From the NCBI GenBank assembly GCA_965228045.1, contig OZ245789.1, positions 1,116,001 to 1,180,000 of the forward strand: a stretch of 64,000 nucleotides of DNA, given 5' to 3'. The position numbers were made by a program, and so were the translations under genes. This document shows, piece by piece, positions 53,501-60,685 of the stretch. Each line of letters starts with the position of its first letter. Position 1 is the first letter of the stretch. This stretch comes from JANQEU01 sp965228045 (GTDB lineage: Bacteria > Bacteroidota > Bacteroidia > Cytophagales > Cyclobacteriaceae). The notes below the pieces were generated by a model that saw only the letters and a list, made by a program, of their open reading frames with translations, did no database searches and was not told where the DNA came from.

Positions 53501-53540
53501 TAACAAAAAGAGCCAGAAAGGGGTGGATTTCAGTTTTCAA
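50499..53540 (-). CDS. secreted alpha-L-rhamnosidase (GH78) with T9SS type A tail
   Basis: A 1013-residue secreted glycoside hydrolase. The N-terminus has a hydrophobic signal (LIFSLKCLVLLTGLSSSLKALG). Domains in order: Ig-like and beta-sandwich domains (to about 480), an (alpha/alpha)6 barrel with the GH78 acid motif DCPHREKNGWTGDAH near 506-520, a C-terminal beta-sandwich, and a final ~75-residue T9SS sorting tail (LVIHDLNGKIVLERQI, then IWIFKLTN-type strands). It should remove alpha-L-rhamnose from polysaccharides or glycosides at the surface. The gene starts with TTG; a second TTG 60 bases downstream would also give a signal peptide. No SusCD pair or other CAZymes flank it. Confidence 0.9.
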   Translation of the reverse strand: MKTEIHPFLALFVRSGLIFSLKCLVLLTGLSSSLKALGQTQIENLKCEYQHNPLGIDTSSPRFTWNLMSEQADLVQSGYVLRIGTDSVGSNLVEGIIFESKEILSDRSFSKPTIPELNPFSKYFWQVIVTDNLGGTVASPVANFETGIMQTGWKGMWISDGMDMNYRPAPYFRKTFEAKGEIQSARIYVATAGLHEITLNGHKISEEILNPVFSQLNKRIYYNTYDVTELFKEGQNALGLLLGNGWFNHQVSTVWGFDRAPWRERPKFILNLHLNYTDGTTEVIKSDHSWKTHDSPVTFNSIYLGENYDTSLEIPRWNAIDFDDSPWQNASQASPPQAEISSQMVPPIKVTQIFSPKIIRQVNDNKYLFSFANNISGKVLLEFISPGDQTISIRHGEQLRGSYGVRMGTNDSKYIRLEEDEIFQTDHLKVQAGEQVSFQPVFNYKGFQHVEINTEKPLELTENNVKMQVVHSDIKQIGFFESSDNTLNQIYRAVNNSIRYNTMGYPTDCPHREKNGWTGDAHMVSEAALFSYDMTLLYEKWMQDHRDVQKTSGQVPVIIPSPLEETQSYFDWTSSMVIIPWNVYQFTGDPSILEDNYPNMISFFDYWFDRYKSDPSAIVGYGDWHAPSSKSDRWILSIILLYHDAHILAETSKVLGNKDLAKKYDKIKSGIRGTFLDKISQKGSLTTQTELSMALEYDILPIAHKRSIIESLVKRIEDDNMQPDVGLMGSKSLLPALSKNGYQDLAYQLATKRSTPSWFGLISDGNTFKEGWVQNNSTYYGGSANHAYFGSINQWMMEYLGGLQPDPNSPGFKHFRIKPSYVSDLNFVNVGYQSPEGNIQVHWKRDDETILQYLTIPPNTTADYYLPKDLFLAGMDLPPGAKEPVLDENLQYITLGSGNYRFEFTEKEITETLLITDTQYGVLGLERGNLIYAMGKEKVINGTLVIHDLNGKIVLERQIRSENPKTKLIELSEPGLDHNSVWIFKLTNKYENGTIRTLNKKIVKTGNYYLKNE

Positions 53541-53621
53541 AATAGGTTAATGGGTATCCTAAATATATTGAACATTGAGCACACATTCAATTGAATTTCC
53601 AAGTGTTAACTTTAGGAATTG

Positions 53622-56600
53622 ATGAACGAAAAACCCTTCCTCATATACAGGTCCTCAGCCGGTTCCGGCAAAACTTTCAGGCTGGCACTGGAATATCTGA
53701 AAATAGCATTGAAGAGCCGTGATGCGTACAAATCCATTCTGGGGGTGACTTTCACAAACAAGGCTACTGAGGAGATGAAGAGCCGGATTACGGATGTCCT
53801 TCGAGATCTGTCTGATGGTAAGGACCATCCGATGAAGGCAGAACTACTTCAGACTCTAAAGTTTTCCGATGAGAATTTACAACGTCGAAGCCGGGAGGTG
53901 CTAACGGAGATACTGCACCAGTATGGGCGGTTTGCAGTGGTGACGATTGACAGCTTTTTTCATCAGGTGATTCGGTCTTTTGCCCGGGAAATGGGTGTGC
54001 AGGGCTCTTTCAGTATATCACTTGACACCAGGAAGGTGATGCAGGAGGTAATAGACAATCTGCTGGCAGAACTTGGAGAGGATGAAAAAGAGCAATTAAG
54101 AGAATGGCTTGCGATGTTTGCTTCGTCCAATGTCGAGGATAGCAAGTCATGGGATTTTAGACGCGAAATCACGGAGCTGGCTGAGGAAATCCTGAAAGAT
54201 TCATTCAAATATCATGCTGACCAGATCCTGGCACTTAGTGGCCAACATGACTTCTTTGATAGCTTCAGAAAGGAGATTGGAGAGAGAAAAAGCGCCTTTG
54301 AAAACAAATGCAAAAAGATTGCGAAAGAAGGCCAAAGATTGGTGGATGCCGCCGGAGGCGTAGATTATTTTAAATACAAAAGTACGGGTCCTGCTTCCAT
54401 ATTCAGCAAGGTGCTGGACGGTGACTTCACCATTACCGCTCGTCAGCAGGATGGAAGAGGAAATCCGGGTGCCTGGATAACACAAAATTCCACAGTCAAG
54501 CCAGGACTTGTTGCCATGGTAGAGCAGGAAATTCTTCCGATCAGCGATCAGTTGATAAGTACGATTGAGGAGGGTTTTGAGGAATATACCTCCCTGGTAG
54601 AGATCAATAGGTACTTTTTTACTTTCGGGATTATTTCTGAAATACACAGACAATTACAACTTTATCGGGACGAGCACGATGTGATTCTGATTGCTGACCT
54701 TCCTGATTTCCTGCGTCAGATCATCCGTGATAGTGATACACCCTTTATTTATGAGAAATACGGAACCAGATTTCATCATTATCTGATTGATGAGTTCCAG
54801 GACACCTCCGCATTTCAATGGAACAATTTCAAAGCTTTGGTCAAAAATGCTACAGATTCCGGTCAGTTGAGTATGGTAGTGGGGGACGTGAAGCAAAGTA
54901 TTTACCGGTGGCGGGGAGGAGATAGTGATTTGTTACAAAATCAGATCAAAAACGACATCGGGGACTATGCAACCCGCGAGCATTCCATGGATCAGAACTG
55001 GAGAAGTGCACAGGAAATCGTCGAGTTCAACAATGATTTCTTTTCAAATCTGGGCGCTCAAACCTCCAATTATTTCAAAGATATTCCAGTTGAAATGCAA
55101 CCTGCACTTGATCAGGCACTTACGACCTACAATGACGCAAGTCAAATTGCCTCGTCCGGACATAAGGGAGGTCACGTAAGGATTGAATTTATTGCCAAAG
55201 AGGAGGAAATCAAATGGACCGGGCTCTCCCTGGAAAAAACAATAGAGACAGTCGAGAAGCTACAAAGAGAAGGATATGAGCTTAGAGATATTGCCATACT
55301 CACCAGGAGCCAAAGAGAAGGCCGTGAGGTTTCAGACGCATTCTTTGCACATAAGGCAAGTGATAAAGCTGATCCGAACCTAAAGTATGACGTAGTGAGT
55401 TCGGAGTCTTTATACCTTTTTTCAAGTCATGCGGTTAAATTTATGATCAGTCTGATCAAATGGCTCGCACACGAAGAGGATAAGATAGCCCTGTCTGAGT
55501 GGATGTATGAATATCAGAAATTCATAGTCAGAAACAACTCATCTCTGGAGTCAACATTTTTCAAAAACCGGAACGAATGGCGAAAGATAGTCCCTCAGGA
55601 ATTCGTAAAACAGCGCCAGTACCTTAGAACACTTTCGGTCTATGAAATGGTCGAAAACATCATTCGGATATTCAAACTCAATGAGGTGAGCAGCGAGTTT
55701 ACATATCTTCAGGGATTTCAGGATGCAGTTTTGGATTTTACCAAAAACGAAAGAGGAGACATTTCCAATTTCCTGTCATGGTGGGAAGAAGTCCGAAAAG
55801 AGAAGGCAATTCTGATCGCTGACGAGAACAATGCCATTAAAGTCCTTACCATTCACAAAGCCAAAGGATTGGAGTACCCAATTGTCATCCTTCCATTTTT
55901 AAGCTGGAAAATAGACCACGAGACATATGCCAGAAACGAGATTATCTGGAAGAAACCACCTGACTTACCTCTATTTGAAAACTTACCGGCTGTACCTCTA
56001 AAGTATCAGAAGGAACTGAAAAACACCTACTGGGCCACCGAGTACTGGGAAGAAAGGATCAGGGCATTTATGGATAACCTTAACCTACTCTATGTCGCTT
56101 TTACCAGGGCCATCCATGGACTATATGCATTTGGCGAGATGCCAAAAAGGACCAGCTATTCCAACATTGGACACTTTGTGCTTCAGACAGTTTCTTCACG
56201 ACCGGGCTGGGATGATGCCAAAGGGATTTTCGAAAGAGGAGCACTTCCGACCCCAACGGATCAAAAATCAGATTCCATTGAGTATGCCCTCAAAACTTAT
56301 TACTCCGAATCCTGGCGGGATAAAGTTTCCATCCAGATGAAAGGCTCGGAAGAACTGAGTGAAAGAGTATTTCAGGCCCAGCGATGGGGTATCGAATTTC
56401 ACAGGAAACTGGGAAAGCTGAAACGCCTGGAGGATTTGCCACATCTGGGCGACAATCATTTAAAAAGGGAACTTAAAATGATTGTGCATCATGAGAGTAT
56501 AGAACCATTCTTTTCCGAAATCGAGGAAGTCAGGGTCGAAGAACCGATATTGTTACCGGGTGGTGAGTTCAGGAGAATAGATCGACTGGTAAAAAAGAAT

Positions 56601-56762
56601 GGAAAGTGGCACGTGATCGATTTCAAGACAGGTAGCCCGAGAGAACGGGATAGGGTACAGGTCAAAGGATACATCGACATTCTGAAGGAAATGGGTTATA
56701 CCGACCTTCAGGGGCATTTGATCTATTTAGATCCGATTTTGGTGGAAGATGTATCTGGTTAG
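53622..56762 (+). CDS. UvrD/AddA-type helicase-nuclease
   Basis: A 1046-residue superfamily 1 helicase related to AddA/RecB. Walker A SSAGSGKTF (11-19), motif II LIDEFQDTS (near 388), motif III GDVKQSIYRWRGGD, and VLTIHKAKGLEYPIVILPFL plus LNLLYVAFTRA are all intact. The C-terminal domain has a PD-(D/E)XK nuclease core: RRIDRLVKKN and WHVIDFKTGS near 985-1010. It likely processes double-strand breaks with an AddB-type partner, which is not in this window. The ATG at 53622 is preferred over a TTG three bases earlier; it follows TAACTTTAGG, a -7-like element one base off consensus, so the mRNA may be nearly leaderless. Overlaps the SiaC-like gene by four bases at its end (convergent). Confidence 0.92.
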   Translation: MNEKPFLIYRSSAGSGKTFRLALEYLKIALKSRDAYKSILGVTFTNKATEEMKSRITDVLRDLSDGKDHPMKAELLQTLKFSDENLQRRSREVLTEILHQYGRFAVVTIDSFFHQVIRSFAREMGVQGSFSISLDTRKVMQEVIDNLLAELGEDEKEQLREWLAMFASSNVEDSKSWDFRREITELAEEILKDSFKYHADQILALSGQHDFFDSFRKEIGERKSAFENKCKKIAKEGQRLVDAAGGVDYFKYKSTGPASIFSKVLDGDFTITARQQDGRGNPGAWITQNSTVKPGLVAMVEQEILPISDQLISTIEEGFEEYTSLVEINRYFFTFGIISEIHRQLQLYRDEHDVILIADLPDFLRQIIRDSDTPFIYEKYGTRFHHYLIDEFQDTSAFQWNNFKALVKNATDSGQLSMVVGDVKQSIYRWRGGDSDLLQNQIKNDIGDYATREHSMDQNWRSAQEIVEFNNDFFSNLGAQTSNYFKDIPVEMQPALDQALTTYNDASQIASSGHKGGHVRIEFIAKEEEIKWTGLSLEKTIETVEKLQREGYELRDIAILTRSQREGREVSDAFFAHKASDKADPNLKYDVVSSESLYLFSSHAVKFMISLIKWLAHEEDKIALSEWMYEYQKFIVRNNSSLESTFFKNRNEWRKIVPQEFVKQRQYLRTLSVYEMVENIIRIFKLNEVSSEFTYLQGFQDAVLDFTKNERGDISNFLSWWEEVRKEKAILIADENNAIKVLTIHKAKGLEYPIVILPFLSWKIDHETYARNEIIWKKPPDLPLFENLPAVPLKYQKELKNTYWATEYWEERIRAFMDNLNLLYVAFTRAIHGLYAFGEMPKRTSYSNIGHFVLQTVSSRPGWDDAKGIFERGALPTPTDQKSDSIEYALKTYYSESWRDKVSIQMKGSEELSERVFQAQRWGIEFHRKLGKLKRLEDLPHLGDNHLKRELKMIVHHESIEPFFSEIEEVRVEEPILLPGGEFRRIDRLVKKNGKWHVIDFKTGSPRERDRVQVKGYIDILKEMGYTDLQGHLIYLDPILVEDVSG

Positions 56763-57169
56763 GTGTGGGATACCACACTATTGATGTCTTGTCCTTCAGG
56801 TATTTCGAGAAGATCAAAATCAAGGTCCAGTACATCTGAAAAATCCTCACCTGTTTCCAACATATCTTCATCATCTTCTTCATAATACCAGTTCACTATC
56901 ACCCTTTTGCCCTGATCACGGTACTTCTGAACCTGTTTGAAAAGACCAAATAAGCATTTGGAGGAGCTTGTATTAAAATACTCAAACAGCATATTGACTT
57001 TGAGCGTCTCAGAATCCTTAAAATAGTCATCGATGCTGCTGTAAACCTGCTGATAAAAGGCAAGAGCATTTTCCGGATTAGAACGACCGATCAGGTACAT
57101 GCTTTTCTCGTCTGTGTTCAGTCTCACTTCCGGCGTGGTTCTCGAAGCTTGTAAGTAGAGTACGTTCAT
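56759..57169 (-). CDS. SiaC-family (DUF1987) regulatory phosphoprotein
   Basis: A 136-residue protein of the SiaC/DUF1987 family. TTPEVRLNTDEKSMYLIGRSNPEN, FEYFNTSSSKCLFGLF and the acidic NWYYEEDDEDMLETGEDFS closing region match it closely. In Pseudomonas SiaC the Thr in the NTSS motif is phosphorylated by SiaB and dephosphorylated by SiaA to control c-di-GMP; the corresponding residue here is Thr67. No SiaA or SiaB homologue lies beside it. Convergent with the helicase gene, overlapping it by four bases. Confidence 0.87.
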   Translation of the reverse strand: MNVLYLQASRTTPEVRLNTDEKSMYLIGRSNPENALAFYQQVYSSIDDYFKDSETLKVNMLFEYFNTSSSKCLFGLFKQVQKYRDQGKRVIVNWYYEEDDEDMLETGEDFSDVLDLDFDLLEIPEGQDINSVVSHT

Positions 57170-57289
57170 CGTTGCTTAGGGTCGAATTTTAATTGGTAAC
57201 ACGAAGATTGTCATTAACAGCAGTTTGCAGAAATAAACTAAAGTCGAAGAGCATTTTTTTGTACTGATCTTGCATTATCTGGTACTTTT

Positions 57290-57325
57290 CGTAAAAAAGA
57301 AAGGGTCACCAAAAATTGGTGACCC
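57290..57325 (-). terminator. terminator of the small secreted protein gene
   Basis: Perfect eight-base stem GGGTCACC / GGTGACCC with a seven-base loop; on the minus strand it is followed by TTTCTTTTTT. It lies just beyond the stop of the gene at 57352. Confidence 0.85.
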
Positions 57326-57351
57326 CACAGATGCACAGGTTTAATAAGCCC

Positions 57352-57921
57352 TTAATCTCCTCCCCTTCTGTCTCTTGGGCCCCGATCTACATCACGATCA
57401 TCTCTGATATAGTCTTCTCTTTTCTTTCCTTTATAATCATTTCCGGATTGCCCGTTTTTATACTTATAGCCATTATGATGCCCTTTTTTGTATCCATTGT
57501 GATGTCCTTTCACATGACCATAGTGGTTACCGCCTTTATATACCACTACAGTTGTATGATAAGCAGGTCTTCTGTATTGTCTGTGAATTGTATTTTCATA
57601 ATCCATATACAGGCCGGCAAAAGGACCAGGTGAGCTAATTCGATACTGATTAACTGCTCCAGCGCGTACATAAATTGACCTTGTTAGGTATTTTACTCCT
57701 CTCGGACCATATGCCTTGATTCGCACAATATGATTACCGGGTCTCAGGTTTGTCTCCACCCAGCCTCTGGGATGACGATTGACCAGGTATCCATCTATAG
57801 TTATTGACATCTCGAACGGGCCTGAAGCATAAAAATATGCTCCTGCTGTTCTTGCGGGAAGCTCCGCCGCGCTTAAGGTACAGGTGATGGTGAGTCCAAG
57901 AATGAGTAAAAGATGTTTCAT
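57352..57921 (-). CDS. small exported protein with PEGA-like domain and His/Gly/Lys-rich tail
   Basis: A 189-residue exported protein (signal MKHLLLILGLTITCTLSAAE). Residues of about 35-90 read like a short PEGA-type beta domain: MSITIDGYLVNRHPRGW, RPGNHIVRIKAYGPRG. The rest is low in complexity: near-repeats KGHHNGYK (twice) in a His/Gly/Tyr-rich stretch and a charged end, GPRDRRGGD. Such tails can bind metal or anionic surfaces; not shown here. It stands back to back with nuoH; the promoters must overlap the coding starts. Family not recognised with certainty. Confidence 0.65.
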   Translation of the reverse strand: MKHLLLILGLTITCTLSAAELPARTAGAYFYASGPFEMSITIDGYLVNRHPRGWVETNLRPGNHIVRIKAYGPRGVKYLTRSIYVRAGAVNQYRISSPGPFAGLYMDYENTIHRQYRRPAYHTTVVVYKGGNHYGHVKGHHNGYKKGHHNGYKYKNGQSGNDYKGKKREDYIRDDRDVDRGPRDRRGGD

Positions 57922-58061
57922 GACTCTAATTGTTTAGTTATGATGACCAGAAACCAATCACCGTGCCAAAAGTGATTTTGGATTCCTTGAAAGTCGTGAA
58001 ACAGGATTCTATTAAATTCGCAAAATCAACTTTTTTTATTAAGAATTCAGTTGTATTCGGA

Positions 58062-59123
58062 ATGATAACATTTCTGTTCTATTTGCCTTTTATTTTGCTT
58101 TTCGTCGTGATCGGCGTGTATGGAGAGCGCAAGATCTCTGCGTTTATCCAGAGCAGGCTGGGGCCAATGGAAGTAGGACCGTATGGCTTATTTCAAACCA
58201 TCGCGGATTTGTTGAAAATGTTACAAAAAGAAAATGTAGTGCCCAAGGCAGCTGATCGCTGGCTGTTTCAAATGGCTCCGATCATAATTTTCACCTTCAT
58301 ATTCGCCGGATACGCTGTCATCCCACTGACGGTTGGTGTCCCCGGAGCCATAGTGTCTGGCGGTGTTTTCTTCCTGCTGGCCATCGTTTCACTGGATGTG
58401 CTGGGTATTTTGATGGCCGCATGGTCTTCCAATAATAAGTTTTCCCTTTTCGGAGGAATGAGGACAATGGCTCAGATCATTTCATACGAAATTCCTCTTG
58501 GCCTTTCCGTTCTATGCGTGGTCATGATCACACAGACACTCGATCTGCAGGAGATGTCCTATAAGCAAGGAATTTATTCTTCCGATCCGATTTATTTATT
58601 TGGATTGAAGTCCCTGAACATTGAAGTCACACAAATAGGAGGTTTCCTGTCCTGGAATGTGATGCAAAGCCCGTTCTTGTGGTTTGTTTTTGTCATTTTC
58701 TTCATTGCGGGATTGGCAGAATCCAATAGGGCACCCTTTGATTTGCCCGAATCCGAGTCGGAGTTGGTGGGTGGATATAGTACAGAGTATAGCGGATTCA
58801 GGTGGGGAATTGTAATGTTGGCCGAATACGCCATGATGCTGCTGGTTTCATTTCTATCAGCCCTCCTGTTTTTTGGAGCATGGAATACACCTTTGCCGAA
58901 CATTGGGACTTTCGCGCTTGCCGACTGGACATCCGGTCCGATTTGGGGAGTTTTCTGGCTAATGTCCAAGGGATTGTTTTTCATAGTGATCATGATGTGG
59001 GTCCGATGGACATATCCTAGGTTGCGGGTTGATCAGCTAATGTCTCTAAGCTGGAAATACCTTACACCAGCAATATTAATTTTGTTACTCATAAACGGTA
59101 TTTGGAGGTTGTTGATGATATGA
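58062..59123 (+). CDS. nuoH: NADH-quinone oxidoreductase subunit H (complex I)
   Basis: A membrane subunit of complex I at the quinone site, 353 residues with the start chosen here. Eight hydrophobic helices; VYGERKISAFIQSRLGPMEVGPYGL, the LADLLKMLQKE-type loop and the AESNRAPFDLPESESELVGGYSTEYSG stretch are NuoH landmarks. The open frame continues upstream to a TTG at 57930, but the ATG at 58062 gives the normal length and an immediate first helix, and leaves room for promoters shared with the divergent gene. It is the first gene of nuoHIJKLM; nuoA-G are not upstream. Confidence 0.9.
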   Translation: MITFLFYLPFILLFVVIGVYGERKISAFIQSRLGPMEVGPYGLFQTIADLLKMLQKENVVPKAADRWLFQMAPIIIFTFIFAGYAVIPLTVGVPGAIVSGGVFFLLAIVSLDVLGILMAAWSSNNKFSLFGGMRTMAQIISYEIPLGLSVLCVVMITQTLDLQEMSYKQGIYSSDPIYLFGLKSLNIEVTQIGGFLSWNVMQSPFLWFVFVIFFIAGLAESNRAPFDLPESESELVGGYSTEYSGFRWGIVMLAEYAMMLLVSFLSALLFFGAWNTPLPNIGTFALADWTSGPIWGVFWLMSKGLFFIVIMMWVRWTYPRLRVDQLMSLSWKYLTPAILILLLINGIWRLLMI

Positions 59124-59905
59124 GTGGTTATTTCAAAAATATTAAGGATTCGGTCCAGACACTTAGCAACGGGTTGAAGATCACATTGGATCACTTTTGG
59201 GATGCAAGATATTCGAGACAACCGGTCGGAATAGAAGATCCAACCTACTTCGATGTGGATAAGGGTATTGTGACTTTACAATATCCCTCGGAATCAATAC
59301 CCGTTCCTGACAATGGTCGATATAGGTTGCACAATGAAATCGAGGATTGCATAGTATGTGATAAATGCGCTAAAATATGTCCGGTAAACTGTATCGACAT
59401 TGAGCCAATCAGGGCAGTAGAGGAAATCGGTAAAACCTCTGACGGGACTCCGAAAAGGATTCACGCCGCCAAATTTGACATCGACATGGCCAAATGCTGC
59501 TTCTGTGGGCTTTGTACTACGGTCTGCCCGACAGAGTGTCTTACAATGACCAGAGTCTATGATTTTAGTGAGTTCGATGTCGAAGATCATAATTATGCTT
59601 TCTCCGAAATGACTCCTTTGGAAATTTTGGAGAAAAAGGAAGCACTGGAAAAATATCAGGAGGCGAAGCAGAAGAAGGATGGGGACACGCCACCAGAGAC
59701 AACTTCCGGATCCAAACCTAAACCCACTTTCAAACCAAGGGTTCCCTCCCAGGATTCCGGTGAACAAAAAGGGGCTAAAAAACCGGTGTTCAAGCCAAAA
59801 GTACCGAAGCCGAAGGGTGATTCGGAGGCCTCGAAACCAAAGCCTGTCTTCAAGCCACGACCTATGATCAAAAAGAAACCAAAGGATTCAGATGACAATA
59901 ACTGA
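59120..59905 (+). CDS. nuoI: NADH-quinone oxidoreductase subunit I with Pro/Lys-rich C-terminal extension
   Basis: The complex I subunit with two [4Fe-4S] clusters (N6a, N6b). Ligands fall in two CxxCxxCxxxCP motifs: Cys77, 80, 83, 87 and Cys126, 129, 132, 136. The ATG at 59120 overlaps the nuoH stop (ATGA). Residues 1-180 make a complete NuoI. The remaining ~70 residues are an unusual tail with three copies of KPxFKPxxP at exactly 20-residue spacing (201, 221, 241), otherwise rich in Lys, Ser, Asp. The tail is probably disordered; its role is unknown. Confidence 0.94.
   Translation: MSGYFKNIKDSVQTLSNGLKITLDHFWDARYSRQPVGIEDPTYFDVDKGIVTLQYPSESIPVPDNGRYRLHNEIEDCIVCDKCAKICPVNCIDIEPIRAVEEIGKTSDGTPKRIHAAKFDIDMAKCCFCGLCTTVCPTECLTMTRVYDFSEFDVEDHNYAFSEMTPLEILEKKEALEKYQEAKQKKDGDTPPETTSGSKPKPTFKPRVPSQDSGEQKGAKKPVFKPKVPKPKGDSEASKPKPVFKPRPMIKKKPKDSDDNN
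59720..59867 (+). repeat. three 60-bp-spaced repeats coding for KPxFKPxxP
   Basis: In-frame repeats within the 3' end of nuoI: KPTFKPRVP, KPVFKPKVP and KPVFKPRPM, each starting 20 codons after the last. Codons differ between copies. Confidence 0.8.
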
Positions 59906-60383
59906 TCTGTTTTACATCGTTTTTGCAGTGGTGATCGTCGGATCTGTCACATGGATTGTTTTGACTAAAAATCTTATCCATGCTCTCTTTCTCTTTTTAC
60001 TGAGCCTGATCTGTCTTGCTGGAATTTATGTTCTGAGCAGTGCTAATTTTCTGGCAGTCGTTCAGCTGCTTGTTTACGCCGGGGGTGTTGTAGTATTATT
60101 GTCATTTGGAATTATGCTGACCAGCAGAGAAGGTTCCGGAAAGCTGATTTCGGGAAACCATTTGTTTATGCCCGGGATAATAGCTTTTCTAACAATGCTG
60201 GTCATTCTTTCATATTTCATATTGGGAGCAGGTGAGATAAAATCTTCGGGTACCACGGTCTCAATCCAGCAGATCGGTATGGCTTTTATGACTGACTATT
60301 TATTAGGCTTTGAGCTGGTGGCATACTTGTTATTGGTGGTGCTTGTGGGTTCCGCTTACCTGGCTAAAAGATCTGGCATATGA
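59892..60383 (+). CDS. nuoJ: NADH-quinone oxidoreductase subunit J
   Basis: A 163-residue membrane subunit with five hydrophobic helices. FLLSLICLAGIYVLSSANFLAVVQLLVYAGGV is diagnostic for NuoJ, including the helix that carries a pi-bulge in known structures. Overlaps nuoI by 14 bases and nuoK by four. Confidence 0.94.
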   Translation: MTITDLFYIVFAVVIVGSVTWIVLTKNLIHALFLFLLSLICLAGIYVLSSANFLAVVQLLVYAGGVVVLLSFGIMLTSREGSGKLISGNHLFMPGIIAFLTMLVILSYFILGAGEIKSSGTTVSIQQIGMAFMTDYLLGFELVAYLLLVVLVGSAYLAKRSGI

Positions 60384-60685
60384 TTGAGGAATTTTCAATA
60401 GGATTTTTTCTGGCCATCTTTCTTTTTGCAGCTGGATTGTTAATTGTAATCATCAAGCGCAACACAATCTTTGTGTTGATGGGAATAGAATTGATTTTGA
60501 ATGGCGCCAACCTTAACCTCATTACCTTTTCAACGCAATATGGTGGTCTTGAGGGTGAACTGATGGGAATTTTTGTGGTGGTCCTTGCTGCGGCGGAAGC
60601 AGGCATTGCGCTGGCCATTCTATTATTGGTTTTTAAGCATTATAAGTCCATTAATCTGGACGATCTAAGAAAGTTAAAATATTGA
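60380..60685 (+). CDS. nuoK: NADH-quinone oxidoreductase subunit K
   Basis: A 101-residue, three-helix membrane subunit. The two conserved intramembrane glutamates of the proton path are Glu37 (MGIELILNGANLNL) and Glu73 (AAAEAGIALAILLL). ATGA overlap with nuoJ and TTGA overlap with nuoL. Confidence 0.95.
   Translation: MIEEFSIGFFLAIFLFAAGLLIVIIKRNTIFVLMGIELILNGANLNLITFSTQYGGLEGELMGIFVVVLAAAEAGIALAILLLVFKHYKSINLDDLRKLKY

Noticed and set aside
53619..53621. TTG start for the helicase gene
   Set aside because: An ATG follows directly in frame, so the TTG is not needed.
57930..58061. Upstream TTG extension of nuoH (44 more codons)
   Set aside because: It would make NuoH longer than usual, adds a non-hydrophobic stretch, and leaves eight bases for the promoter of a divergent gene.
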